DNA of 34,819 nucleotides from Lactobacillales bacterium (GTDB lineage: Bacteria > Bacillota > Bacilli > Lactobacillales > Streptococcaceae): positions 1 to 34,819 of the forward strand of contig JAISJD010000049.1 of NCBI GenBank assembly GCA_031261705.1. Direction: 5' to 3'. Both the position numbers and the translations under genes were made by a program. Positions within the stretch are counted from its first letter, which is position 1; each line of letters begins with the position of its first letter. Positions 17,728 to 28,268 of this stretch are shown here, in pieces. Below the pieces are notes generated by a model. The model saw only the letters and a program-made list of their open reading frames with translations. It did not search any database and was not told the origin of the DNA.

Positions 17728-17893
17728 ATGAAAAAGAGCTAAGAAAAAGTTTTTCGAGTACCTACTGAACTTATCGGGGGGACTTCTTATTTTTTTCAAA
17801 ATTAGCATGGGATAATATTCGGAAAAATAAAATCGGTTACTTTCCGTTAGTCTTTTACGGTTGGGAAGTGTTGGGAAACATCTACGGTTTATT
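17728..17893 (+). pseudogene. Possible remnant of a small membrane-protein gene
   Basis: AGGGGAG at about 17715-17721 precedes ATG 17728 at good spacing, but the frame stops after four codons (MKKS). In the other frames the next 160 nt read like protein without an intact gene: first AKKKFFEYLLNLSGGLLIFF, then after another shift WDNIRKNKIGYFPLVFYGWE, ending at a stop near 17893. This suggests a decayed gene with a hydrophobic segment. I do not recognise the family, and chance reading frames are a real alternative. The remainder of 17700-18000 shows nothing else except AT-rich DNA. Confidence 0.3.
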
Positions 17894-18005
17894 ATAAATT
17901 AATTGAAAGATGAAAAAAGAGTTGCAACCATAGACCCAATAAAATAAACTGAATATTTCAGAACATAATTTTTCTATAGATTTAAAAAAATGCTGTCATT
18001 AAATA

Positions 18006-18104
18006 TATAGACCAATTAAAAAGTTGTAAATAAAATTTGACAAATAAACCTAGTATAGTTAAACTAATATTTGTTTATTGGTAAAATATATAATATAGAC
18101 CAAT
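18006..18104. promoter_or_regulatory. Repeated operator-like motif around the glmS promoter
   Basis: The 11-mer TATAGACCAAT occurs twice in the same orientation, at 18006-18016 and 18094-18104, on either side of the glmS promoter. An inverted ATTGGT at 18077-18082 makes the downstream copy part of an interrupted palindrome. A third related half-site (TAGACCCAAT) is at 17931-17940. The TGGT...ACCA pattern resembles operators of GntR/HutC-family amino-sugar regulators such as NagR, which control glmS in some streptococci. The regulator is inferred, not seen. Confidence 0.5.
18037..18065 (+). promoter_or_regulatory. Promoter of glmS
   Basis: A perfect -35 TTGACA (18037-18042) with a 17-nt spacer and -10 TAAACT (18060-18065). 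Predicted initiation at about 18072 leaves a 110-nt leader. It is flanked by the TATAGACCAAT repeats. Confidence 0.65.
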
Positions 18105-18181
18105 ATATTTTGATTCACTACAATATCTTGCTTTTAATTACAGTTAGGTAATAAGCAAATCTAGGAAACGAGGATAAGAAT

Positions 18182-19996
18182 ATGTGTGGAATAGTTGGAG
18201 TGGTAGGAAGTCGAAATGCTACCGATATATTAATTCAGGGTTTACAAAAATTAGAATACCGTGGTTATGATTCATCTGGTATTTTTGTTACGGATGAGGA
18301 ACATAATGAACATTTAATCAAAGCGGTCGGAAGAATTTCAGAATTGCAAAGAAAAATTGGCATTGATGTGAATGGAACGACTGGAATTGGTCATACACGT
18401 TGGGCAACGCATGGGAAACCCACTGAAAATAATGCTCACCCTCATGTGTCAGAAAGTGGTCGCTTCGTGTTAGTGCATAATGGCGTGATTGAAAATTTCT
18501 TGGAAATTAAAAATGAATATCTTGAAGGACATCACTTTTTAGGGCAAACAGATACAGAAGTGGCCGTTCATTTGATTGGAAAATTTGTAGAAGAAGATGG
18601 CATGACAACCAAAGAGGCTTTTTGTAAGGCACTTGATATTATTGTTGGTTCGTTTGCTTTTGTAATGATTGATAAGGAAGAACCTGATACCCTTTATGTT
18701 GGGAAGAATAAATCTCCTCTTTTAGTAGCACTAGGCAACGGCTACAACATGGTATGTAGTGACGCAATGGCGATGATTCGTGAAACGCATGACTTTTTGG
18801 AAATTCATGACGGGGAACGTGTTATCGTGAAAGCTGATTCTGTTGAAATCTTAAATGAAGCAGGTGAACTTGTTAGTCGGGAACCTTTCGTTGCTGAACT
18901 TGACTTATCAGATATTGGCAAGGGCACATACCCGTACTATATGATGAAGGAAATTGATGAACAACCAGCTGTCATGCGTCGTATTTCTTCAAAATACACG
19001 GATGAAAACGGAAATGTGGTTGTTGATTCTGAGATTGTTCAAGCGGTAAATGACTCTGACCGTGTTTACATTGTGGCATGTGGAACGAGCTATCATGCTG
19101 GCTGGGCTTCTAAGATGTTTTTTGAAAAGATGACGGAAATTCCTGTTGAAGTACATCTTGCTTCGGAATTTGGTTATAATATTCCTTTGCTTTCTAAAAA
19201 GCCATTATTTATTTTCTTAAGTCAATCGGGCGAAACAGCTGACTCTCGTCAAGTACTTGTGAAAGTTAGCAAACTCGGACATAAGGTCTTGACTATCACT
19301 AACGTTGCGGGTTCTACTTTATCTCGTGAGGCTGATTATACGATGCTTTTACATGCGGGACCAGAAATTGCGGTAGCCTCTACAAAGGCTTATACAGCTC
19401 AAATTGCTACAATGGCTGTCTTAGCTAAAACGGTTGGTGTGTTCCGCAAAAATACTATTGCCGAAGAATTTGATTTAACTAAAGAATTAGGCTTAGTTGC
19501 TAATGCTATGAGTGCAGTAGTCGCTGAAAAAGAGGTCATTGAGGCGATTACAGCTGAAAATCTATTAACCACTCGAAATGCGTTTTATATCGGACGTGGA
19601 AATGACTACTATGTATCAATGGAAGCAGCGCTGAAAATGAAGGAAATCTCTTATATTCAATGTGAAGGTTTTGCTGCTGGGGAATTGAAACATGGAACGA
19701 TTGCTTTAATTGAGGACGGTACACCTGTTTTAGCGATGATTTCTCAAAAAGAAGTTGCCGCTCATACTCGTGGAAATGTGATGGAGGTTCTCTCTCGTGG
19801 GGCAAATACGATTGTCATTTCTTCGGAAGAATGTGCCGAAGTTGGGGACGACTTTGTGATTAATACGGTTCATCCATTTTTAACGACTCTAGCAATGGTG
19901 GTTCCCGCTCAACTAATCGCTTATTATGCGACTTTACAACGTGGACTTGATGTAGATAAACCAAGAAATTTAGCGAAATCTGTTACCGTTGAATAA
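18182..19996 (+). CDS. glmS: Glutamine-fructose-6-phosphate aminotransferase (isomerizing)
   Basis: The 604-aa protein has the glutaminase domain starting with the catalytic cysteine (MCGIVGV, Cys2) and [19 protein letters not shown], then two SIS sugar-isomerase domains ([24 protein letters not shown]) and a C-terminal [13 protein letters not shown] tail. It makes glucosamine-6-phosphate from fructose-6-phosphate and glutamine, the entry to peptidoglycan and other amino sugars. Start ATG 18182 follows ACGAGGAT. The gene is monocistronic with its own promoter and terminator. I see no glmS ribozyme core in the leader; promoter-level control by the repeated motif is the more likely regulation. 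Confidence 0.98.
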   Translation: MCGIVGVVGSRNATDILIQGLQKLEYRGYDSSGIFVTDEEHNEHLIKAVGRISELQRKIGIDVNGTTGIGHTRWATHGKPTENNAHPHVSESGRFVLVHNGVIENFLEIKNEYLEGHHFLGQTDTEVAVHLIGKFVEEDGMTTKEAFCKALDIIVGSFAFVMIDKEEPDTLYVGKNKSPLLVALGNGYNMVCSDAMAMIRETHDFLEIHDGERVIVKADSVEILNEAGELVSREPFVAELDLSDIGKGTYPYYMMKEIDEQPAVMRRISSKYTDENGNVVVDSEIVQAVNDSDRVYIVACGTSYHAGWASKMFFEKMTEIPVEVHLASEFGYNIPLLSKKPLFIFLSQSGETADSRQVLVKVSKLGHKVLTITNVAGSTLSREADYTMLLHAGPEIAVASTKAYTAQIATMAVLAKTVGVFRKNTIAEEFDLTKELGLVANAMSAVVAEKEVIEAITAENLLTTRNAFYIGRGNDYYVSMEAALKMKEISYIQCEGFAAGELKHGTIALIEDGTPVLAMISQKEVAAHTRGNVMEVLSRGANTIVISSEECAEVGDDFVINTVHPFLTTLAMVVPAQLIAYYATLQRGLDVDKPRNLAKSVTVE

Positions 19997-20016
19997 CTAA
20001 ATTCCTAAAAATTTGT

Positions 20017-20046
20017 GAAAACCTATGAAATTTCATAGGTTTTTTC
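20017..20046 (+). terminator. Rho-independent terminator after glmS
   Basis: AAAACCTATGA pairs with TCATAGGTTTT around AATT, ending in a T run (20039-20045). The A-rich 5' side makes it potentially bidirectional. Confidence 0.85.
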
Positions 20047-20054
20047 TTATTCTG

Positions 20055-20063
20055 TGTTAAAAT
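20055..20063 (+). promoter_or_regulatory. Candidate extended -10 promoter for uppS-cdsA-dxr-rseP-proS
   Basis: TGTTAAAAT (TG, one base, TAAAAT at 20058-20063) lies directly after the glmS terminator and 83 nt before uppS. The -35 region is not conserved. Confidence 0.45.
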
Positions 20064-20145
20064 GTTCATTGTGTAAACTAGCAATTATTTCCAGTGAAAA
20101 GGCTGATGAATTTACATAACTTTTTAAAATAGTGGAGGGACATTT

Positions 20146-20934
20146 ATGTTTCGATTATTTTCAAAAAAGAGTGAGGAGGTAGCAACAGAGCTTACCTTTG
20201 ACTCAACAGGAGCTATTCCAAAACACGTGGCAATTATAATGGATGGGAATGGTCGTTGGGCGCAAAAACGTTTTTTGCCGCGTGTGGCGGGGCATAAAGA
20301 AGGAATGAACACGGTAAAAACGATTACGAAATACGCTAGCAATCTTGGGATAAAGGTACTAACTCTTTATGCATTCTCGACAGAAAATTGGAAACGACCA
20401 GATGATGAGGTCAATTTTTTGATGAAGCTTCCCGTTGATTTTTTTGATAATTTTGTACCAGAACTTGTGGAAAAAAATATTCGGGTACATGTGATGGGGT
20501 ATCTTAATCAATTACCTGACTTTACACAAGATGCTATTGCTCGTGCGATTGAAGCAACGAAAAATAATACTGGTATGATTTTGAATTTTGCATTAAACTA
20601 TGGAAGTCGTGCTGAAATTGTTACAGCCGTGCAAGAGATTGCAGCACAGGTGGAAAAAGGAAATCTTTTATCAAATGAAATTGATGAAGGCTTGCTTTCT
20701 AATCATCTGATGACAGGTTTCTTTGAAGAGGAGCTACGTGACCCTGAGTTATTGGTTCGGACAAGTGGGGAGGAACGCATTAGTAATTTCTTACTGTGGC
20801 AGATTGCTTATAGTGAATTTTATTTTACCAATGAGTTATGGCCTGATTTTAATGAAGAATCACTCGAACGAGCAATCGCTTCTTTCCAATCACGGAACCG
20901 TCGCTTTGGTGGACTAAGCACTGAAAAGAAATAG
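20146..20934 (+). CDS. uppS: Isoprenyl transferase / undecaprenyl diphosphate synthase
   Basis: The 262-aa cis-prenyltransferase carries the diphosphate-binding IIMDGNGRWA motif (D33), GHKEGMNTV, the YAFSTENWKRP segment and C-terminal LLVRTSGEERISNFLLWQ and SEFYF. It elongates farnesyl diphosphate with isopentenyl diphosphate to the C55 carrier used for cell-wall synthesis. Start ATG 20146 has GGAGGG upstream. It heads the conserved uppS-cdsA-dxr-rseP-proS cluster, and its product is later dephosphorylated by enzymes such as UppP. Confidence 0.96.
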   Translation: MFRLFSKKSEEVATELTFDSTGAIPKHVAIIMDGNGRWAQKRFLPRVAGHKEGMNTVKTITKYASNLGIKVLTLYAFSTENWKRPDDEVNFLMKLPVDFFDNFVPELVEKNIRVHVMGYLNQLPDFTQDAIARAIEATKNNTGMILNFALNYGSRAEIVTAVQEIAAQVEKGNLLSNEIDEGLLSNHLMTGFFEEELRDPELLVRTSGEERISNFLLWQIAYSEFYFTNELWPDFNEESLERAIASFQSRNRRFGGLSTEKK

Positions 20935-20958
20935 TATTTAACAAGGAGAGAACACATT

Positions 20959-21756
20959 ATGAAAACAAGAGTGATTACTGCTGTTGTGGCACTGGCAGTC
21001 TTTGTTCCGATTGTTGTCAAGGGTGGATTATTTATCCAGATTCTTGCGGCATTAATGGCAACAGTAGGTGTCTATGAATTATTCCGAATGAAAAATTTAG
21101 ACGTTCGGAGCTTTGAGGGAGTTTTATCTATACTTGGAGCAATTTTTCTAGTATTTCCGTTTCAAAATTATTTAAGCTTTTTACCAGAAAATGGAAGTTG
21201 GTATTTATTTTACTTAACTGTCTTGATTTTACTTGGGGCATTAGTGATTTCAAAAAATTCGTACACCATTGAGGAAGCTGGTTTTCCAGTAATTACCAGT
21301 CTTTATGTGGGGGTCGGGTTCCAAAGCTTTGTCCTTGCTCGTCAAGATAGCTTACAAGCCTTATTTTTCGCTTTATTTATCGTTTGGGCAACGGATATTG
21401 GTGCTTACATGTTTGGTCGTAAGTTTGGAAAGCACAAGCTGGCGCCAGAAGTATCACCAAATAAGACAATTGAAGGATCAGCAGGTGGGATTCTTTCAGC
21501 TGTAGTTGTTGCGGCAATTTTCCTATTCATCTATCCTGCAAAAGATACCTTTAATCTTTCAACACCGTATATTTTGATTATGACTGTTGTCTTTTCAATC
21601 TTTGGACAATTTGGTGATTTGGTAGAAAGTTCAATCAAACGTTACTTTGACGTGAAAGATTCTGGAAATATTTTACCTGGACATGGCGGGATATTAGACC
21701 GTTTTGATAGCTTATTATTTGTTTTTCCAATCATGCATTTACTTGGAGTATTTTAA
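20959..21756 (+). CDS. cdsA: Phosphatidate cytidylyltransferase (CDP-diacylglycerol synthase)
   Basis: The 265-aa multi-pass membrane protein has the CdsA signature near the C-terminus (SIKRYFDVKDSGNILPGHGG followed by ILDRFDS) and the VSPNKTIEGSAGG segment. It converts phosphatidate and CTP into CDP-diacylglycerol, the precursor of phosphatidylglycerol and cardiolipin. Start ATG 20959 follows AAGGAGAG. It is 24 nt after uppS, and followed by a hairpin before dxr. Confidence 0.96.
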   Translation: MKTRVITAVVALAVFVPIVVKGGLFIQILAALMATVGVYELFRMKNLDVRSFEGVLSILGAIFLVFPFQNYLSFLPENGSWYLFYLTVLILLGALVISKNSYTIEEAGFPVITSLYVGVGFQSFVLARQDSLQALFFALFIVWATDIGAYMFGRKFGKHKLAPEVSPNKTIEGSAGGILSAVVVAAIFLFIYPAKDTFNLSTPYILIMTVVFSIFGQFGDLVESSIKRYFDVKDSGNILPGHGGILDRFDSLLFVFPIMHLLGVF

Positions 21757-21769
21757 AAAGAAAGGTGGC

Positions 21770-21803
21770 AGAAACTCTGAGCAATTTTGGAGTTTCTCTT
21801 TTT
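21770..21803 (+). terminator. Hairpin with T-tract between cdsA and dxr (attenuator-like)
   Basis: AGAAACTC (21770-21777) pairs exactly with GAGTTTCT (21790-21797) across a 12-nt loop and is followed by C and TTTTT, ending only 7 nt before the dxr start. The only purine-rich stretches here are AAAGGTGG (21761-21768), just before the hairpin, and GGAG (21789-21792), inside it. It could be a weak terminator or a translation control element. Confidence 0.6.
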
Positions 21804-21810
21804 ATATCAG

Positions 21811-22965
21811 ATGAAAAAAATTAGCTTATTAGGTGCGACCGGTTCGATCGGTACAAGCACCATTGATGTAGCAACAAATAATCCAGAAGAATTTAAAATT
21901 ATTGCCTTAACTTTTCATTCTAATATTGAAAAAGGGCGAGAATTAATTCAAAAGTTACGGCCTACTTATGTTGGTGTTGGAACAAAAGAAATTCAAAAAC
22001 AATTGAAACAAGAATTTCCTACGATTCAATTTGGTGTTGGCACGAAGGGCTTAATAGAAGCAGCCACACTTGATGAAGTGGATGTTGTATTAACAGCAGT
22101 TAGTGGAGCAGTCGGACTTCAACCAACCATGGCAGCAATTCAAGCAAAAAAAGATATTGCTTTGGCAAACAAAGAAACTCTTGTCATGGCGGGTGAGTGG
22201 GTAATGCAGGCAGTAAGAGAAAATCATGTTAAACTATTACCAGTGGATAGTGAGCACTCTGCCATTTTTCAATGTTTACAGGGGCAAGATACTAAAAAAG
22301 TTCGTGAGCTTATGATTACAGCTTCAGGTGGTAGCTTCCGTGATTATTCACGTAAAGAGTTAGAAAACGTAACGGTTGAGCAAGCATTAAATCATCCAAA
22401 TTGGTCTATGGGGAAGAAGATTACCATTGATTCTAGTACAATGATGAATAAAGGCTTAGAAGTTATCGAAGCTCATTGGTTATTTGATATGGATTATGAT
22501 AAAATCAAAGTTGTATTACACCGTGAAAGTATCGTTCATTCAATGGTCGTTTATGAGGATGGGGCTTACCTTGCTCAACTTGGGGCAAGTGATATGCGTG
22601 AACCTATCCAATATGCGTTAACTTATCCTTACAGAGAGAAAATGCAGAAGGAAAAACCGTTTGATTTAACGCAAATCGGTGCTTTACATTTTGAAAAAAT
22701 GAATTTCACACGCTTTCCAATGTTAGCATTAGCTTTTAAAGTAGGTAAACTTGGTGGGTCTTATCCAACGGTTTACAATGCGGCAAATGAAATTGCAGCA
22801 AATGCGTTTATTGATGGGAAAATTACTTATTTAGCGATTGAAGAGTTGGTAAGTAGAGCTGTCGAACAATATGAGGAAGTAAAAAATCTAACATTAGAAA
22901 AAGTGATTGAAATTGATAGGAAAACAAGAAAAATCGTCACAGCTTGGGTAAAAGATATGGAATAG
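21811..22965 (+). CDS. dxr: 1-deoxy-D-xylulose-5-phosphate reductoisomerase
   Basis: The 384-aa protein starts with an NADPH-binding LLGATGSIG (5-13) and contains the catalytic and metal-binding stretches NKETLVMAGEW, PVDSEHSAIFQ, ASGGSFRDY and DSSTMMNKGLE. It catalyses the first committed step of the methylerythritol phosphate pathway for isoprenoids, which feeds UppS. Presence of dxr points to a MEP-pathway lactic acid bacterium rather than one relying only on mevalonate. ATG 21811 (MKKISLLGATG) is fixed by homology, but no ribosome binding site lies at normal distance; the upstream hairpin may matter. In-frame TTG 21787 would add 8 residues encoded within the hairpin. Confidence 0.95.
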   Translation: MKKISLLGATGSIGTSTIDVATNNPEEFKIIALTFHSNIEKGRELIQKLRPTYVGVGTKEIQKQLKQEFPTIQFGVGTKGLIEAATLDEVDVVLTAVSGAVGLQPTMAAIQAKKDIALANKETLVMAGEWVMQAVRENHVKLLPVDSEHSAIFQCLQGQDTKKVRELMITASGGSFRDYSRKELENVTVEQALNHPNWSMGKKITIDSSTMMNKGLEVIEAHWLFDMDYDKIKVVLHRESIVHSMVVYEDGAYLAQLGASDMREPIQYALTYPYREKMQKEKPFDLTQIGALHFEKMNFTRFPMLALAFKVGKLGGSYPTVYNAANEIAANAFIDGKITYLAIEELVSRAVEQYEEVKNLTLEKVIEIDRKTRKIVTAWVKDME

Positions 22966-22979
22966 AAACGAGGGACGCT

Positions 22980-24239
22980 ATGAAATCAATTATTACATTT
23001 ATTATAGTATTTGCGGTCATTGTCATTGTGCATGAATTTGGTCATTTCTTTTTCGCAAAACGTTCGGGCATTCTAGTTCGAGAGTTTGCGATTGGTATGG
23101 GGCCTAAAATCTTCTATCACCGCGGAAAAGACGGAACAGCCTATACTGTTCGTTTACTTCCATTGGGTGGTTATGTACGTATGGCAGGGCTTGGAGATGA
23201 CGATACAGAAGTTTATCCGGGAACTCCGCTAACTATTGAGCTAAATGACAAAAATGAAGTTCAACGATTAAATCTAAGCCACAAGGTGCAGCTAACCAAT
23301 GGGATTCCCATGGAGGTTGTCGAAGTAGATATGGTGAAGGAACTTTTCATTGAAGGACATGTCAACGGCAACGAAAATGATTTAGAAAGATTCACCATTG
23401 CTCATGATGCTACGGTGATTGAGCAGGACGGAACAGAAATTCTGATTGCACCAGAAGATGTACAATTTCATTCCGCAAAATTGTGGCAACGAATGCTGAC
23501 AAACTTTGCAGGTCCGATGAATAACTTTATCTTGGGGATTATTTTGTTCATCGTACTGGCATTTCTTCAAGGTGGCGTTCAAGTAACGAATACGAATGCG
23601 ATTGGGGAAACGCTCCCGGGACGACCGGCAGCAACAGCTGGGTTAAAAGAAGGAGATAAGATTCTTTCTATTGATGGAAAAAAAGTCAATAATTGGGAAG
23701 ATTTATCTACTAAAATTAATGCAAATGCAAATAAAGTTCTAAAACTAGCTATCGACCGTGATGGAAAAAAAGTAGAGTTAACAGTTACACCAGATGGTAA
23801 AAAAGGAGAAGGTCAGATTGGTGTTAAACCACCTTTTGATGATTCGTTTATCGGAAAAATAACCGGTGGCTTTAAACAAGCGTGGTCGATGTCATTGATG
23901 ATTTTTAAAGCATTAGGGGGACTGATTACTGGGTTTAGCTTAAATAAACTTGGTGGACCGGTAATGATATTTGAAATGAGTCGACAAGCAGCAAGCCAAG
24001 GCTTACCAGCAATCATTGCGATGATGGCGATGTTATCTATGAACCTTGGAATCATGAACCTAATTCCAATTCCCGCATTAGACGGTGGGAAATTGCTATT
24101 AAACATTATCGAGGCTATTCGAGGAAAAGCACTAAGCCCTGAAAAAGAGGGGATTCTTTCACTTGTTGGTTTTGGAATTATGCTGCTACTCATGGTGCTT
24201 GTCACATGGAATGATATTCAACGCTTTTTCTTTAGATAA
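22980..24239 (+). CDS. rseP: Site-2-type intramembrane zinc metalloprotease RseP/Eep
   Basis: The 419-aa membrane protein has the zinc-binding HEFGH (H18, E19, H22) in the first transmembrane helix, a PDZ domain in the middle (GRPAATAGLKEGDKILSIDG region) and the second active-site motif IPIPALDGG (about 361-370) in a C-terminal helix. These proteases cut anti-sigma factors and other membrane peptides; the enterococcal homologue Eep also processes sex pheromone precursors. ATG 22980 follows GAGGGA; the longer frame starting at 22944 would overlap the end of dxr. It sits 14 nt after dxr and 30 nt before proS. Confidence 0.95.
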   Translation: MKSIITFIIVFAVIVIVHEFGHFFFAKRSGILVREFAIGMGPKIFYHRGKDGTAYTVRLLPLGGYVRMAGLGDDDTEVYPGTPLTIELNDKNEVQRLNLSHKVQLTNGIPMEVVEVDMVKELFIEGHVNGNENDLERFTIAHDATVIEQDGTEILIAPEDVQFHSAKLWQRMLTNFAGPMNNFILGIILFIVLAFLQGGVQVTNTNAIGETLPGRPAATAGLKEGDKILSIDGKKVNNWEDLSTKINANANKVLKLAIDRDGKKVELTVTPDGKKGEGQIGVKPPFDDSFIGKITGGFKQAWSMSLMIFKALGGLITGFSLNKLGGPVMIFEMSRQAASQGLPAIIAMMAMLSMNLGIMNLIPIPALDGGKLLLNIIEAIRGKALSPEKEGILSLVGFGIMLLLMVLVTWNDIQRFFFR

Positions 24240-24269
24240 TAATTTGAATAAATTTAAGGAGTTTTATGA

Positions 24270-25976
<1,707 letters not shown>

Positions 25977-25984
25977 ATAAAATT

Positions 25985-26017
25985 TCTCCGAGGAATTATT
26001 TCTCGGGGATTTTTTTC
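25985..26017 (+). terminator. Rho-independent terminator after proS
   Basis: TCTCCGAG pairs with CTCGGGGA (one G-T pair) across a 9-nt loop and is followed by eight Ts. Confidence 0.9.
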
Positions 26018-26187
26018 ATTAAGCAGTTATTTCTTATGCTTAATTTTGAACTTCATATGTAGTGAGAGTGTTGTTTTTTCTTTCAAAAAAACTTGTAACG
26101 ACATTGTAAATTAGTATAGGATGAAAGAAAACGGATATTTTTAGCTAGTCTAAATAGTTAAAGAAATTACTCGGAGGGGAAAATATA

Positions 26188-26500
26188 TTGAGAAATCAGA
26201 GAAAAGATGAAACACCTTATGATATGTCAAAAAAGCCTTGTAGACAAAACTTAGCTCTCCATTTGGACAGGCTTTCGTTTTTCGATTTTTGGCTCTCACT
26301 TCAAGGTGCAAAAAATTGGAATGGAGAAGCTTAAACCGCCTTACATCGTGTTTGCGGAACATCAAGGTTATGTAGATTATTTTATTTTACCATTCGCTTT
26401 ATTTCCACACCAAGTAAACTATGTTTCAGACGTGGAGGGCTTTGCTACATTTGAGGATAACTTGTATCGTCAAGCAGGCTGTATTCCAACTAGATGGTTT
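26188..26500 (+). pseudogene. Truncated, frameshifted PlsC-like acyltransferase
   Basis: GGAGGGG (26173-26179) precedes TTG 26188 at normal spacing; this frame stops at 26334 after 48 codons. In the next frame (from about 26306) the sequence reads GMEKLKPPYIVFAEHQGYVD, containing the HX4D acyltransferase motif (HQGYVD), then NYVSDVEGF and RQAGCIPTRW. This is the N-terminal half of a PlsC-type 1-acylglycerol-phosphate acyltransferase. At about 26500 homology ends inside the domain and the sequence turns into a response regulator. It therefore has at least one frameshift and has lost the 3' half including the expected later motifs. Probably non-functional. The divergent-looking 48-codon first part is less certain. 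Confidence 0.75.
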
Positions 26501-27091
26501 GGTCGCTTTACAAAAAGCTGTAAAGGATGAATTTCATCTGATTATTCTCGATATTATGATACCTAACATGGACGGTTTTGAGATGGTAAAGAGACTTCGT
26601 ACCACAAATAACGCACCTATATTAATGCTGTCCGCAAAAAGTGAAGATATTGATAAAATTCAAGGACTATCTATTGGCACAAGCGATTATTTAACAAAAC
26701 CTTTCTCACCAATGGAATTAGTGGCTCGTGTGAAAAGTATGTTGTGCAGATACATGTCGCTAGGGGAGTACGAAAAGAAAACTACAGCAAGTCAATTGGT
26801 TATTGATGGATTAGTCTTAGATAAGGACTTAAAGACGGTGACGATTGACGGAACGCAGGTAAAGCTAACAGGACAGAATTTAACATCACACAAGTGCTAA
26901 TGGAATCTCCAGGACGTGTTTATTCGATTAATGAAATCTATGAACTGTTCTGGAATGAGCCTGCATATAATGCAGAGAATACAGTTTCGGTACACATTTG
27001 TAAGACTCGTGAAAAATTTGAAGCCAATCCGAAAAAGCCGAAATATTTGAAAGTGGTGTATGGTCTTGGATACAAAATGGGCAACATTTAA
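26501..27091 (+). pseudogene. OmpR-family response regulator, 5'-truncated and frameshifted
   Basis: From about 26503 the sequence encodes VALQKAVKDEFHLIILDIMI, with the phosphoacceptor aspartate in ILDIMIPNMDGF, then APILMLSAKSEDIDKI and SDYLTKPFSP (conserved K of the receiver domain). The start of the receiver domain (first 40 or so residues with the acidic pocket) is missing because it is joined to the acyltransferase fragment. At about 26876 one base is lost (TGQ then EFNITQVL in the next frame), after which the winged-helix output domain (MESPGRVYSINEIYELFWNE ... YLKVVYGLGYKM) runs to the stop at 27091. The pair with the following kinase was probably an operon. Confidence 0.82.
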
Positions 27092-28137
27092 TGAGTGGGT
27101 AGTAAGAAATCTATTTCCGCTAGGTTTGACAATCATTTTGATGGTTGGTCTAGTAATTTTTGCAACGGCAAGAAGAAAAATACTTGGAGAGGTTGAACCT
27201 TATTATGAGTACGATGTAGGAAACGATTTATCGGTGGTGTATACAAAGGATTACCCGTATTCGTTCAATGATAAGACAATTACTCCGGATAAAATTACTG
27301 AAAGTCAATTAATGAGCTATAAAAACTGGGCGAAAACAAACGAAACAGGTAAAGAGGTGAAACGTAAAATTGCGGTAACTTTAACGGAAACGATTGAAAA
27401 AAATCGAGATGAAATGTTGAAGTATATGTCAAATATCCCAACGATTAATAATAGGTTCGGTTACTATTTTAAATTATCAAATGGGAAGATTTATTCTTCC
27501 TCAAGCGACTTCTCAGCTGGAATGACTCAAGGGGAGATTAAAAAATTATTGAAAACAAAGAGTGTTAGCCCAATATATAATTTCACAGACACGTTCAATG
27601 GGGAAGTGAAAAATCTCGATTTATTTGATACTGAAAATGGTGTAGGAATAGGAATTAACGAAGTTTATCAGGGTTTAACCAATAAACAGGACGAATCTCG
27701 ACATTACAGAATTTGTTGGGCAGGCGATTGCTGAAAGTTCAGAAAAATTTGAAGAACGAAACATTAAGGTTGTTTACAAAAAGCCTGAAAGAGCTATGAT
27801 GATGGTTGACGGAGACCGAATGTGACGGGGATTTGATAATTTACTAGGGAACACATTGAAATATAGCTTAGAGGGCAGTCGTGTCTTTGTGAAGCTTACG
27901 GAAAGTGAGAATGGTATCAACCCTTCGTGTAAAAAACATCTCTGCCCATGAGTTAAATGAGGATGCTGAAAAGCTTATCGAAAGATTTCAACGAGGAGAT
28001 GCCTCTCGTTTAACAGGGGATGCGGGGCTCGGTCTTGCTATCGTAGGTTCTATGGTTAAACTTCATAACGGAGAGTATCAACCATTGTTGATGGAGATAT
28101 GTTTAAAATAGAAATAGTACTTCCACAAAATAAATAA
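27060..28137 (+). pseudogene. Sensor histidine kinase, decayed by deletion, frameshifts and a stop
   Basis: Overlapping the regulator's end, ATG 27060 opens a frame with one transmembrane helix (NLFPLGLTIILMVGLVIFAT) and an extracytoplasmic sensor-like region up to about 27690. Then the frame shifts: LDITEFVGQAIAESSEKFEE resumes homology just before the ATPase N-box, so the HAMP and His-containing dimerisation parts are missing. TGA at 27823-27825 interrupts DRM-RGFDNLLGNTLKYS (N box). Another shift near 27900 leads to the G boxes (RFQRGDASRLTGDAGLGLAI), and one more near 28080 before the C-terminus FKIEIVLPQNK (stop 28137). At least three frameshifts, one stop and one internal deletion: not functional. 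The specific signal is unknown. Confidence 0.85.
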
Positions 28138-28213
28138 GAATAAATGGAGTTATGCAAGCCGCATCACTTTATTAAAAAAATAACTATTTTTCTAATCATG
28201 TGAAAAATAATTC

Positions 28214-28242
28214 TTGTAATTTTCGATAGATTATCATATACT
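28214..28242 (+). promoter_or_regulatory. Promoter of the FMN riboswitch-ribU unit
   Basis: -35 TTGTAA (28214-28219) and -10 TATACT (28237-28242) are separated by 17 nt; initiation at about 28249 would put the riboswitch roughly 20 nt into the transcript. 28138-28213 shows no gene. Confidence 0.65.
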
Positions 28243-28268
28243 TATCAAGTAATTAATTGAATAGTTCG

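Noticed and set aside
17657-18181. glmS ribozyme in the glmS leader
   Set aside because: The only resemblance is ACGAGG near the start codon, which serves as ribosome binding site; the pseudoknot core with conserved GCGCC-type segments is not present.
26205-26300. Terminator hairpin within the acyltransferase remnant (AAAGCCTTGT/ACAGGCTTT)
   Set aside because: Bulged stem with a long loop and only a loose T-rich tail; probably chance in degraded coding DNA.
28165-28210. Hairpin ATTTTTC/GAAAAAT downstream of the kinase remnant
   Set aside because: Short AT-only stem with no T-tail on either strand.
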